Assembly (NCBI GenBank): GCA_963773655.1
Contig: CAVZBX010000001.1
Span: 744,001-808,000, forward strand
Direction: 5' to 3'
DNA: 64,000 bases
From: DASSQJ01 sp963773655
GTDB taxonomy: Bacteria > Actinomycetota > Actinomycetes > Actinomycetales > Dermatophilaceae
Positions 9,971 to 18,688 of the stretch are shown here, one piece after another. The notes under the pieces are model-generated. The model was not told the DNA's origin. It made no database searches and was given only the letters and a program-made list of their open reading frames with translations. The position numbers were made by a program, and so were the translations under genes. Every line of letters begins with the position of its first letter. Position 1 is the first letter of the stretch.

Positions 9971-9988
9971 ACTAAGCAAGCGCTTAGT
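9971..9988 (+). promoter_or_regulatory. Palindromic TetR operator
   Basis: ACTAAGCAAGCGCTTAGT: perfect 7-bp arms (ACTAAGC/GCTTAGT) around AAGC. It is placed 16 bp before the TetR start and 51 bp before the dehydrogenase start, in position to repress both directions. Confidence 0.75.
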
Positions 9989-10039
9989 CAATGTCGACGC
10001 CGATGCCGTGCGCCGACCCCGTCGCCTTCGAGGAGCACC

Positions 10040-11185
10040 ATGCCGCGCAACGTCTACGCCGCCGAGCACGAGGACTTCCGCGCCTCCGTCCAGGAGTTCG
10101 TCGACCGCACGCTCGCGCCCCGGGCCGAGCAGATGCTCGAGGCGAAGTCGATCGACCGCGACATCTGGAAGGAGGCCGGCAAGCTGGGGCTGTTCGGCCT
10201 CGACATCCCCGAGGAGTTCGGGGGGATGGGCGCCGAGGACTACCGCTTCAACGCCATCTCGGCCGAGGTCATCGCCGGGTTCAACTTCGCGGTGTCGTCG
10301 TGCTTCGGCATCCACTCCGACGTGTGCCCCCCGTACATCGTCGACCTCGGCACCGAGGAGCAGAAGCAGCGCTGGCTGCCGGGCATGGCCAGCGGCGACC
10401 TCATCGCCGCGATCGCGATGACCGAGCCGTCCGGCGGCTCGGACCTCGCGGCCCTGAAGAGCACCGCGGTGCGCGACGGGGACCACTGGGTGCTCAATGG
10501 GTCGAAGACGTTCATCACCAACGGCTACCAGGCCGACCTCGTCATCGTCGCGGCGCGCACCGACCCCAGCAGGGGCGCCAAGGGCATCACCCTCTTCGTC
10601 GTCGAGGAGGGGATGGCCGGCTTCACCCGCGGCCGCAAGCTCGACAAGGTGGGCCAGGAGGAGGCCGACACCTCCGAGCTGTTCTTCGAGGACGTGCGGG
10701 TCCCCGACGCGAACCGCCTCGGCGAGGAGGGCATGGGGTTCATCGCGATGATGCAGCGCCTCTCGCAGGAACGGATCGGCGCGGCCGTCGCCAACACCGC
10801 CCACGCGTTCCAGATCTTCCGCGAGACCGTGCAGTACACCAAGGAGCGCAAGGCCTTCGGCCAGCCGGTGGGCTCGTTCCAGCACAACAAGTTCAAGATG
10901 GCCGAGCTCCTGACCGAGCTCGAGGTCGTCCAGGCCTACGTCGACGACTGCGTGGAGGCGCACTCCGAGGGCCGGCTCACCGCGGTCGACGCCGCCAAGG
11001 CCAAGTGGTTCTCCGCGCAGGTGCAGAACCACGTCCTCGACGAGTGCGTGCAGCTCTACGGCGGCTACGGCTTCATGAACGAGTACCGGGTCGCCCGCGC
11101 CTGGCGCGACGCCCGCGTCTCGAAGATCTGGGCCGGCTCGAACGAGATCATGAAGGAGCTCATCGGCCGCGACCTCGGCCTCTGA
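10040..11185 (+). CDS. Acyl-CoA dehydrogenase (long-chain/isovaleryl-type active site)
   Basis: 381 residues, the normal length of the FAD family. It has the signature AMTEPSGGSDLAAL and the C-terminal QLYGGYGFMNEYRVARAWRDAR region. The usual catalytic Glu of medium/short-chain enzymes (YEGT) is replaced here by IWAGSNEIM. A Glu at residue 244 in LSQERIGA is placed as in isovaleryl/long-chain enzymes, so this is probably the catalytic base. It would introduce the alpha-beta double bond in fatty-acid or branched-chain acyl-CoA oxidation. ATG 10040 has an AGGAG site. It is divergent from a TetR gene, whose palindrome lies upstream, and is followed by a terminator. Confidence 0.93.
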   Translation: MPRNVYAAEHEDFRASVQEFVDRTLAPRAEQMLEAKSIDRDIWKEAGKLGLFGLDIPEEFGGMGAEDYRFNAISAEVIAGFNFAVSSCFGIHSDVCPPYIVDLGTEEQKQRWLPGMASGDLIAAIAMTEPSGGSDLAALKSTAVRDGDHWVLNGSKTFITNGYQADLVIVAARTDPSRGAKGITLFVVEEGMAGFTRGRKLDKVGQEEADTSELFFEDVRVPDANRLGEEGMGFIAMMQRLSQERIGAAVANTAHAFQIFRETVQYTKERKAFGQPVGSFQHNKFKMAELLTELEVVQAYVDDCVEAHSEGRLTAVDAAKAKWFSAQVQNHVLDECVQLYGGYGFMNEYRVARAWRDARVSKIWAGSNEIMKELIGRDLGL

Positions 11186-11194
11186 CCTGATCAC

Positions 11195-11224
11195 GACGCC
11201 CGGGACCGTGAGCTCCCGGGCGTC
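11195..11224 (+). terminator. Terminator after acyl-CoA dehydrogenase
   Basis: Perfect 11-bp stem GACGCCCGGGA / TCCCGGGCGTC with an 8-nt loop, 9 nt after the stop codon; no U-tract. Confidence 0.7.
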
Positions 11225-11404
11225 GGGGTCCTGTGGATCGGTCAGGTCGTCGGGAGCCACGTGCCCGCGACGACATGCCCTGTCGAGCCGGCCCCTCGAC
11301 GGCCCACCGCCGAACCGGACCCTGACGGCGACCGCAGCACCGGAGCACCCCTCGACGTCCCGGCCGCTGTCACCTCCCGCGATCGGGGATGCCGGCGGTG
11401 CAAG

Positions 11405-13390
11405 ATGCGGTGTGCCCTGCCCCACCCCGGCCGACGCCTCAGCCCGTCACGCACGGTGGCTCGACGTCGCACCCACCCTTCGGACAGCGACTGGAGTCGG
11501 CGGTTGACGGGCGTGCTCGTCGGGGTGGTGCTGATCGGCACCGTCGTCGTGGTGGGGTCCGGCCTGTTCGCAGTCCTGCGCTCCGCGCATGTCGCTCTGC
11601 TCCTTGCGGCGATCCTGCCGTTTCCCGTCGTGCTCACGATCTCCGAGGTGCTCTCGGCCCTCGGGGTCTTCCGGCCGTGGCTCCTGGTGGCCTCGTCGAG
11701 TGCGGTGCTCGGCGGGCTGACCCTCCTTGTCGCGGCGCGGTGGGTGCCCGCCCACAGCACTCGGCGGCTCCTCCACGCCGTCATGTCCTCGGTTCGCGCA
11801 GGCGGATGGCCACGCATGCTCATCGCCGCCGGCATTGCGGGGGTGCTGGGCGTCACCTTCGTGGTGGGCCTGGCGACTGCGCCCAACAACCCCGACTCCG
11901 TGAACTACCACCTGCCGCGCGTCATGCAGTGGTTCCAGCAGTCGGGCCTGGGGAGCTTCGCGACGCCCTACCCGGCGCAGGTCTACATGCCGCCGGGCGC
12001 CGAGACGGTCCTCGCCCTGCTGCTGGCCGGCCCTGGCGAGCATGCGATGTTCCTCGCACAGTGGGCATCACAGGGAGTCGTCGGACTGGCGGTGTACTCG
12101 ACGGCCCGCCACGTGGGGGTCTCTCGTACGCCGGCACTCGGCGGGGCCCTCCTCGCGGTCAGCGCCCCGCTCGTCGTCGGAGAGGCGGCGACCACCCAGA
12201 ACGACCTCGTCGCCACCGCCTCCGTCCTCGCGGGCGTGGCCCTGGTCACGCGGCCCGCCCATGCGCCGCACCGCTGGGTGACCCTGCTCGGTTCGCTGAT
12301 CTGCGTCGCCTACGCCGTGGCCGTCAAGCCCTCGGTGGCCGTGTTCGGGCTGCCCGTGGCCGTGTGGACGGTATGGGTCCTGATCCGTGGACCCCGGCGG
12401 TCCGCCGTCGCGGTGCTCGTGCTGGCGGCGCTCATCGGGGTGTCCCTCAACCTCGGCTGGATGGTGCGCAACCAGCAGGAGTTCGGTCGCCCCACCGGCC
12501 CAGAACTCGGGCTCACGGTTGAGAGCGACCACCTTCGGGCCGCCGTCTCGAACGCCGTGAAGAACACCGGCCACAACCTGGCCGTCCCGGCCCCCCAATG
12601 GATCAATCACGGGGTGGAGGAGGCCCTCTCCAGGACGTCCGAAGCGTTGTCGGGGGCGCCCGTCGACGACCCGCGGTTCTCCTTCACCCCCGTGTCGGTC
12701 GACTCCCAGCGCAACGAGGACCGGGCCGCGAACCTCCTGCAGTTCCTCCTCGGCTCCCTCGCCGTGCTCGTCGTGCTCCTGCATCCGTGCGCACGACGCC
12801 GGCTGACCCCGGTGCTCCTGGTCGCGGGCTCGGGGTACCTCCTGTTCTCCGGTCTCGTCCAGTACCAGGCCTGGGGGGGAAGGTTCCTCCTGCCCCTCGT
12901 AGGACTGGCGTCCGTGGTCGTGGCCGCGGCCATCGACCTGTCCCGGCGACGTGTCGCCATCACACTGCTGGTGGCGGCGCTTGCAGTGGCGCAGTCAGTC
13001 CCGTGGCTCCTGGTCCAGAAGTGGCGTCCCCTCGTGGGCACGGGATCGGTGGTGCTGACCGACGACGAGACCGAGGTGCTCGCGTCGCTGCCACCGGATG
13101 TGAGGGCGGACTGGCGCGAGACCATCGCCTACCTGCGCCATGCGGAACCCGGCGTGGTCGCGCTGGCAGGGCCCCTGTCCTACCGGTCAGAGTACGTGTG
13201 GTGGCGCACCGTCGGCCTCGGGTCCGACACCTCGCTCTTCCACGTCGACATCGGGCCGTCGGGCGTCGGAGGCGAGAAAGCGGTTCCCGCCGCCGACCTC
13301 GTCATCCGTCCGTGGCCCTCCCCTCAGGACGGCGAGGACCGCGGCACCGTCCTCGACGTCGGCTCGCCCTCGGTCGTCACCTCGCGATAG
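11405..13390 (+). CDS. GT-C-type membrane glycosyltransferase (ArnT/PMT-like), start uncertain
   Basis: About 661 residues from ATG 11405, or 644 from GTG 11456. There are around ten to twelve hydrophobic segments from the N terminus. An early luminal loop holds PDSVNYHLPRVMQWFQQ, matching the conserved D..xYHLPR motif of polyprenyl-phosphate-dependent GT39/GT83-type transferases. Such enzymes move sugars from lipid carriers to proteins or glycans outside the membrane. The substrate is unknown. Codons ending in T or A (ctt, gca, tct, aat) are more common than in the neighbours, a possible sign of transfer. No clear ribosome site supports either start, and upstream reading to 11261 lacks membrane-protein character. 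Confidence 0.65.
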   Translation: MRCALPHPGRRLSPSRTVARRRTHPSDSDWSRRLTGVLVGVVLIGTVVVVGSGLFAVLRSAHVALLLAAILPFPVVLTISEVLSALGVFRPWLLVASSSAVLGGLTLLVAARWVPAHSTRRLLHAVMSSVRAGGWPRMLIAAGIAGVLGVTFVVGLATAPNNPDSVNYHLPRVMQWFQQSGLGSFATPYPAQVYMPPGAETVLALLLAGPGEHAMFLAQWASQGVVGLAVYSTARHVGVSRTPALGGALLAVSAPLVVGEAATTQNDLVATASVLAGVALVTRPAHAPHRWVTLLGSLICVAYAVAVKPSVAVFGLPVAVWTVWVLIRGPRRSAVAVLVLAALIGVSLNLGWMVRNQQEFGRPTGPELGLTVESDHLRAAVSNAVKNTGHNLAVPAPQWINHGVEEALSRTSEALSGAPVDDPRFSFTPVSVDSQRNEDRAANLLQFLLGSLAVLVVLLHPCARRRLTPVLLVAGSGYLLFSGLVQYQAWGGRFLLPLVGLASVVVAAAIDLSRRRVAITLLVAALAVAQSVPWLLVQKWRPLVGTGSVVLTDDETEVLASLPPDVRADWRETIAYLRHAEPGVVALAGPLSYRSEYVWWRTVGLGSDTSLFHVDIGPSGVGGEKAVPAADLVIRPWPSPQDGEDRGTVLDVGSPSVVTSR

Positions 13391-13579
13391 CAGGGTCGGG
13401 AGGAGCCGCGGCGGTCTCACCCCGGATGTGGAGGGGGTGCGCGCTGCCATCGGACAGGCAGGATCGCGCGAGGCTCAGGGCGGTGAAGGAGATCCGCCAC
13501 CGACCGGGACGCGACGCCGCATGCCACGGCAGGCAGCGTGCGGACGCCGAAACGTGGTCGCGCCCCGAGCCGCTCCTGA

Positions 13580-13585
13580 GATGCT
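13580..13585 (+). promoter_or_regulatory. Possible -10 element GATGCT of the FkbM-FDOR gene
   Basis: GATGCT ends 6 nt before the GTG at 13592, the same spacing as other leaderless starts here, but the hexamer is a weak match to TANNNT. Confidence 0.35.
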
Positions 13586-13591
13586 GGACGG

Positions 13592-14839
13592 GTGAGACCG
13601 TCGGACGTCGCCCGGCTGCGCCGCGGCATCGTGCAGTGGCGCAGCTACGTGGCCCTGGCCGCCATGGTCCGCGTCTTCACCGAGCCGGTGGAGGCGGTCC
13701 GCCGCTACCTCGACACCGGCCACGGTGCCTACCCGTGGCAGACCCGTCTGCGCACCCCCGCGGGGCTGGTCGACGTCACGATCCCCGACGGCCACGACGT
13801 CCGGACGGTCAACGAGGTCTTCTGCCGGCACGACTACGGCACGACGGCGCACCGGGTGGTCGTCGACGTCGGGGCCAACATCGGGGTGGCCGCACTCTAC
13901 TTCCTCACCCGCCGGCCGGACGCCGTCGTGTACGCGTTCGAGCCGGTGGCGGCCAACCTCGAGACCCTCGAGCGCAACCTGGCGCCGTTCCGCGACCGGG
14001 TGAGGGTGGACCGGAGGGCGGTCTCGCCCACCGGGGGCCCGGCGCGCTTCTTCGTCGAGCGGGTGGGCCGGTACAGCGGTCTCGCCGACTACTACCCGCA
14101 CGACCTCGAGCACGAGGAGGTCGTCGTCGACACCGTGGCCGTCGCCGAGGCCCTCGACGCCGTCCTCGCGGCGGAGGGGCGCATCGACCTGCTGAAGGTC
14201 GACACCGAGGGCAGCGAGGCGGCACTGGTCGCCGCGGTCCGGGCCGACCAGTGGCAGCGCGTCGGTGCCGTGCGCTGGGAGCGCGGGGACCATGTCGAGA
14301 CCCGGCCGCCGGACGGGCTGGTCCCGGGGTGGGAGCCGAGGTCGCCGGGGGTGCGCCCGACCGAGATGCCGCGATGGCTGCGGGCGACCTTCCGGGCCCC
14401 GAACCACCTGTTCGACGCCGGCCTCGGACGGCTGCTCGGCGGCCGGTTCCTGCGCTTGACCCACACAGGCCGCCGTACCGGGCGTGAGCGGCACACGGTG
14501 CTGGAGGTGGTGGAGCACGACCCCGTCACCGGGGCCGTCACCGTGGTGTCCGGCTTCGGCCGGCGCTCGGACTGGTTCCGCAACGTCCGGGCCGGTGGGC
14601 CGGTCGCCATCGATCTGGGTCGCGGTCCGCGGGCGGCCGCGCCGGAGCTGCTCCGGCCGGAGGAGGCCGAGCGGGTGGTGCTCGGCTACGAGCGTCGCAA
14701 CCGGCTCGCCACGCCGGTGCTGCGACGGGCCCTCTCCGCGATGCTCGGCTGGCGCTACGAGGCAACCGCCGAGCAGCGCCGTCGGCTCGTCCTGCAGCTT
14801 CCCCTGGTGCGGTTCACGCCAGCACGCGAGCGACGCTGA
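13592..14839 (+). CDS. Fusion of FkbM-family methyltransferase and FDOR (deazaflavin/F420-type) oxidoreductase
   Basis: 415 residues in one uninterrupted frame. Residues about 60-235 are an FkbM methyltransferase: VVDVGANIGVA (89-100, SAM motif I), YAFEPVAANLETL (114-126) and DLLKVDTEGSEA (199-210). Residues about 259-411 look like a full nitroreductase/Ddn-like split-barrel domain (PF04075 type), starting MPRWLRATFRAP and carrying LRLTHTGRRTGRERHTV and GRRSDWFRNVRAGG. FkbM enzymes O-methylate sugars or lipids; FDORs use F420 or a related flavin to reduce quinones or other substrates. The linker (about 237-258) is Pro/Gly-rich. A separate gene starting at ATG 14366 without its own ribosome site is the alternative. 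A natural fusion or loss of a stop cannot be separated from sequence alone. Confidence 0.75.
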   Translation: MRPSDVARLRRGIVQWRSYVALAAMVRVFTEPVEAVRRYLDTGHGAYPWQTRLRTPAGLVDVTIPDGHDVRTVNEVFCRHDYGTTAHRVVVDVGANIGVAALYFLTRRPDAVVYAFEPVAANLETLERNLAPFRDRVRVDRRAVSPTGGPARFFVERVGRYSGLADYYPHDLEHEEVVVDTVAVAEALDAVLAAEGRIDLLKVDTEGSEAALVAAVRADQWQRVGAVRWERGDHVETRPPDGLVPGWEPRSPGVRPTEMPRWLRATFRAPNHLFDAGLGRLLGGRFLRLTHTGRRTGRERHTVLEVVEHDPVTGAVTVVSGFGRRSDWFRNVRAGGPVAIDLGRGPRAAAPELLRPEEAERVVLGYERRNRLATPVLRRALSAMLGWRYEATAEQRRRLVLQLPLVRFTPARERR

Positions 14840-14972
14840 CCCACCACCCTCGCCGGCACGGTGACCCGGTCAGCTGCCGGGCGAGGACCCGGGCTCGTCC
14901 GGTGGGGGCACGAGGTCGACCGGCACGGGCACCGGCCAGAAGCGAACCAGCGACACCGCGGCCTCACCGCGG

Positions 14973-15593
14973 TCACAGGGCGCCGACCACGGCGTCGCCA
15001 GCGCGACCTCGCCGGGCATCGTGGACGACCCCTCGAGCCGGAGGGCGGTGCCGACGACGCTGTTCGCCGACCTCCCCCGGGCCGTGGAGGAGCAGCTCCT
15101 CGTCGCGCCGGGTCAGCAGCCGCGAACGCACGAGGGGCGCCGCGCCCCGGTCCGCGTCAGGGCGCAACACCGCCACCGCCCCTCGCCGTTCGATCGAGCG
15201 GGCCCAGCCGGGCGGGAGGACGCGCACCGTGCTGCCCACGAGCACCAGCCGCCCGTCGGCGTCGTAGCCGGTGGTGCGCCGGGCGCCCCGGGGCGCCTGT
15301 GACGCTGCGCCTCGCGCGACGACGACCAGGGGGAGGCCGGCGAGCGCGACGGCTGCGGCCACCCCGACGAGCAGCCCGGCCCCCAGGCCGCTGGTCCAGG
15401 CCGTCACGACCCCGGCGAGGACGCCGAGGAGGCACCGGAAGACGGTGGGACGGCCAAGGCCCACCACGACGGCCGCCCGCCTGAACGCCGACACGTCCTC
15501 GGCGGTCAGGGCCGCTGTGAGCGGCGGGCGGGGAGTCGTCGCCCACCCGCCGGCAGGCTCTCGGGCCTCCGCCGCCTCAGTCGAGCGGTCCAC
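14973..15593 (-). CDS. Hypothetical membrane protein, C terminus frameshifted
   Basis: Read directly it gives 206 residues: a polar N terminus, a hydrophobic pair (VFRCLLGVLAGVVTAWTSG and AGLLVGVAAAVALAGLPLVVVA) and a cytoplasmic domain. After RRDEELLLHGPG the reading becomes Arg-rich nonsense. Dropping one G from the G5 run at 15074-15078 (minus strand) restores a frame with strong G/C third positions that continues SANSVVGTALRLEG and ends PPPDEPGSSPGS at 14870. The intact protein would be about 240 residues. I do not recognise the family. It follows the SDR gene on the same strand, overlapping its stop by 17 bp, so the pair may form an operon. Confidence 0.55.
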   Translation of the reverse strand: MDRSTEAAEAREPAGGWATTPRPPLTAALTAEDVSAFRRAAVVVGLGRPTVFRCLLGVLAGVVTAWTSGLGAGLLVGVAAAVALAGLPLVVVARGAASQAPRGARRTTGYDADGRLVLVGSTVRVLPPGWARSIERRGAVAVLRPDADRGAAPLVRSRLLTRRDEELLLHGPGEVGEQRRRHRPPARGVVHDARRGRAGDAVVGAL

Positions 15594-16329
15594 CGGCGAC
15601 GTAGATCACCTGGCCGGAGACGAAGCCGGCCCCCTCGGAGACGAGGAAGGCGATGGTGGCCGCGATGTCCTCCGGCTGGCCGACCCGACCCACCGGGATC
15701 TGGGCGGCGCTGTGCTCGATGAAGTCCTCGAACGAGACCCGCAGCCGCTCCGCCGTCGCCCTGGTCATGTCGGTCTCGATGAAGCCGGGGGCCACCGCGT
15801 TGGCGGTGACCCCGAACCTGCCGAGCTCGATGGCCAGGGTCTTGGTGAACCCCTGCAGGCCCGCCTTGGCGGTGGAGTAGTTGGCCTGCCCGCGGTTGCC
15901 CTGCGCCGAGGACGAGGAGAGGTTGACGACGCGCCCGTACCGCTGCTCGGTCATGTGCGCCTGGCAGGCCCGGGTCATGAGGAAGGCGCCCTTGAGGTGC
16001 ACGCCCATGACGGCGTCCCAGTCCTCCTCGGACATCTTGAACAGGAGGTTGTCGCGGATGATGCCGGCGTTGTTGACGAGGACGACCGGCGGGCCCAGCT
16101 CGTCGGCCACGCGCTGCACCCCGGCCGCGACCCGGTCGGCGTCGGTGACGTCGAGCCCGATGCCGAGCGCCGTGCCCCCGGCCTCGCGGATGCGGCCCGC
16201 GACCTCCTCGCACGCGCTCTGCTCGAGGTCGGCGACGCCGACGGCGAACCCGTCTCGGGCCAGCCGCTGCGCAGTGGCGGCGCCGATGCCGCGGGCGGCT
16301 CCGGTGACGATGGCGACACGCTGGCTCAT
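15577..16329 (-). CDS. Short-chain dehydrogenase, FabG-like 3-oxoacyl-ACP/CoA reductase
   Basis: 250 residues, standard classical SDR length. It has cofactor motif TGAARGIGAA near the N terminus, NNAG, catalytic Ser in NLSSSSAQG, and YSTAK as the YxxxK pair; the C terminus is YVAGGPLD. GAARGIG with an ADLEQ acidic turn suggests either NAD or NADP use. FabG-type enzymes reduce 3-oxoacyl thioesters in fatty-acid or polyhydroxyalkanoate synthesis, but the substrate here is open. ATG 16329 is preceded by GGAGGAAGC, and a TAGGGT element lies 38 nt upstream. Confidence 0.88.
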   Translation of the reverse strand: MSQRVAIVTGAARGIGAATAQRLARDGFAVGVADLEQSACEEVAGRIREAGGTALGIGLDVTDADRVAAGVQRVADELGPPVVLVNNAGIIRDNLLFKMSEEDWDAVMGVHLKGAFLMTRACQAHMTEQRYGRVVNLSSSSAQGNRGQANYSTAKAGLQGFTKTLAIELGRFGVTANAVAPGFIETDMTRATAERLRVSFEDFIEHSAAQIPVGRVGQPEDIAATIAFLVSEGAGFVSGQVIYVAGGPLD

Positions 16330-16367
16330 GCTTCCTCCGTGGGGTCTGCGGGTGCGGTGGCGCACCG

Positions 16368-16373
16368 ACCCTA
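16368..16373 (-). promoter_or_regulatory. -10 element TAGGGT for the FabG-like gene
   Basis: GACTAGGGTCGG on the minus strand, 38 nt before ATG 16329; a leadered promoter with a GGAGGAAG ribosome site downstream. Confidence 0.5.
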
Positions 16374-16523
16374 GTCGAGACGGGTGGCGACGAACCGAGG
16401 TGCCGGTTTGGTGGCGGGCCACCGGGGGCGGGTACGTTAAGCGTTCCACCGCGCGGGCCCTCGGGGCCGCGCCGCACCCGGCAGCGCCGCCGGTCAGCGG
16501 TGACTCACGACGGAAGGCAGTGT

Positions 16524-18683
16524 GTGGAGATCTGGCCCGGAACGGCGTACCCCCTCGGCGCCACCTACGACGGTACGGGGACGAACTTCACCCTGTTCAG
16601 CGAGGTCGCCGAGCGGGTCGAGCTGTGTCTCATCGACGACGACGGTGTCGAGACCCGGGTCGACATGCCCGAGGTCGACGGGTTCGTCTGGCACGGCTAC
16701 ATCCCCGCGGTGCAGCCGGGCCAGCGCTACGGCTACCGCGTCCACGGACCGTACGACCCCGAGAACGGCCACCGCTGCGACCCCAGCAAGCTGCTCCTCG
16801 ACCCGTACGCGAAGGCGATCCAGGGCCAGGTCGCCAACGACCAGGCCCTGTTCTCCTACGACTTCGCCGACCCCACCACGCGCAACACCGAGGACAGCCT
16901 CGGCAAGACGATGCTCGGCATCGTCACCAACCCCTACTTCGACTGGGGCCACGACCGTCCGCCCCGCCACGAGTACCACGACACCGTCATCTACGAGGCC
17001 CACGTCAAGGGCCTGACGATGACCCACCCCGACATCCCCGAGGAGATCCGCGGCACCTACGCCGCGATCGCGCACCCGGCCGTCATCGACCACCTCACCG
17101 CGCTCGGGGTGACCGCCATCGAGCTGATGCCCGTGCACCAGTTCGTCCAGGACACCTCGCTCCAGGCCAAGGGGCTCTCCAACTACTGGGGGTACAACAC
17201 CATCGGGTTCCTCGCCCCCCACAACGCGTACGCGCGCTCCGACCGCGGTGAGCAGGTCACCGAGTTCAAGGCGATGGTCAAGGCGCTGCACGAGGCGAAC
17301 ATCGAGGTGATCCTCGACGTCGTGTACAACCACACCGCCGAGGGCAACGAGCTCGGCCCGACGATCTGCTTCCGCGGCATCGACAACGCCGCCTACTACC
17401 GGCTGGTCGACGACGCCAAGGAGCACTACTACGACACCACGGGCACCGGCAACAGCCTGCTCATGCGCAACCCGCACGTCCTCCAGCTGATCATGGACTC
17501 GCTGCGCTACTGGGTCGCCGAGATGCACGTCGACGGCTTCCGGTTCGACCTGGCGGCCACCCTGGCGCGCCAGTTCCACGAGGTCGACAAGCTCTCGGCC
17601 TTCTTCGACATCATCCAGCAGGACCCGGTGATCTCCCAGGTGAAGCTGATCGCCGAGCCGTGGGACGTCGGCGACGGCGGGTACCAGGTGGGCAACTTCC
17701 CGCCGCTGTGGACCGAGTGGAACGGCAAGTACCGCGACACCGTCCGCGACTTCTGGCGCGGGGTGCCGAGCACCCTCGGCGAGTTCGCCTCGCGCATCAC
17801 CGGGTCCAGCGACCTCTACGAGCACAGCGGCCGCAAGCCGATCGCGTCGATCAACTTCGTCACCGCGCACGACGGCTTCACCCTGCGCGACCTGGTCTCC
17901 TACGACGACAAGCACAACGAGGCCAACGGCGAGGACGGCCGCGACGGGGAGTCGCACAACCGGTCGTGGAACTGCGGCGTCGAGGGCCCCAGCGACGACC
18001 CGGAGGTCACCGCGCTCCGCCGGCGGCAGCAGCGCAACTTCCTCGCCACCCTGCTGCTCAGCCAGGGGGTCCCGATGATCGCGCACGGTGACGAGATCGG
18101 CCGCACCCAGGGCGGCAACAACAACGTCTACTGCCAGGACAACGAGATCTCCTGGGTGGACTGGCAGCTCGACGACGAGCAGCGCGACCTCTTCGCGTTC
18201 ACCGCGGCCGTGGCCCGGATCCGCGCCGAGCACCCGACCTTCCGCCGCCGCCGCTTCTTCGAGGGCAGCGCCGACCACGGCGGGCAGAGCGACAACGGCG
18301 ACATCGAGTGGTTCATGCCGTCCGGACAGCCGATGGCTGACCACGACTGGTACGACGGCGATGCGCGGATGGTCACCGTCTACCTCAACGGTCAGGCCAT
18401 TCCGAGCCCCGACAGCCGTGGCCGGCGCGTCTCCGACGACGACTTCCTCCTGCTCTTGAACGCCAGTGCCGGGGCCCACACCTTCCAGCTGCCCGGCGAG
18501 GAGTACGGCAAGCGGTGGTGCGTCGAGATCGACACCGCCGCGTCCAGCGTCGTCGACGACGTGTGGCACGACGCCGACGGCCAGGTCCGCGTGGAGTCGT
18601 TCTCGTTCCAGCTGCTGCGCCGCCCCCTGGAGTCCCCGACCGTCCCTGCCGGAGCGACGAGCGCGGCAGCCCTGCGGGCGTGA
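16524..18683 (+). CDS. glgX: Glycogen debranching enzyme GlgX/TreX (GH13)
   Basis: 719 residues. An N-terminal CBM48-like domain (YPLGATYDGTGTNFTLFS) precedes a GH13 barrel. Catalytic signatures are DGFRFDLAAT (nucleophile Asp), LIAEPWDVG (acid Glu) and NFVTAHDGF (Asp). The enzyme hydrolyses alpha-1,6 branches of phosphorylase-trimmed glycogen, releasing maltodextrins. It is the first gene of a tight glgX-treY-treZ operon, which feeds the linear chains to trehalose synthesis. GTG 16524 is taken because the conserved MEIWPGTAYPLG start matches the family and GGAAGG lies 7 nt upstream; GTG 16500 is less likely. Confidence 0.95.
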   Translation: MEIWPGTAYPLGATYDGTGTNFTLFSEVAERVELCLIDDDGVETRVDMPEVDGFVWHGYIPAVQPGQRYGYRVHGPYDPENGHRCDPSKLLLDPYAKAIQGQVANDQALFSYDFADPTTRNTEDSLGKTMLGIVTNPYFDWGHDRPPRHEYHDTVIYEAHVKGLTMTHPDIPEEIRGTYAAIAHPAVIDHLTALGVTAIELMPVHQFVQDTSLQAKGLSNYWGYNTIGFLAPHNAYARSDRGEQVTEFKAMVKALHEANIEVILDVVYNHTAEGNELGPTICFRGIDNAAYYRLVDDAKEHYYDTTGTGNSLLMRNPHVLQLIMDSLRYWVAEMHVDGFRFDLAATLARQFHEVDKLSAFFDIIQQDPVISQVKLIAEPWDVGDGGYQVGNFPPLWTEWNGKYRDTVRDFWRGVPSTLGEFASRITGSSDLYEHSGRKPIASINFVTAHDGFTLRDLVSYDDKHNEANGEDGRDGESHNRSWNCGVEGPSDDPEVTALRRRQQRNFLATLLLSQGVPMIAHGDEIGRTQGGNNNVYCQDNEISWVDWQLDDEQRDLFAFTAAVARIRAEHPTFRRRRFFEGSADHGGQSDNGDIEWFMPSGQPMADHDWYDGDARMVTVYLNGQAIPSPDSRGRRVSDDDFLLLLNASAGAHTFQLPGEEYGKRWCVEIDTAASSVVDDVWHDADGQVRVESFSFQLLRRPLESPTVPAGATSAAALRA

Positions 18684-18688
18684 GGCCG

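Noticed and set aside
9991..11190. Plus-strand frame starting with an ATG at 9991 next to the palindrome
   Set aside because: Different frame from the acyl-CoA dehydrogenase; Arg/Pro-rich shadow.
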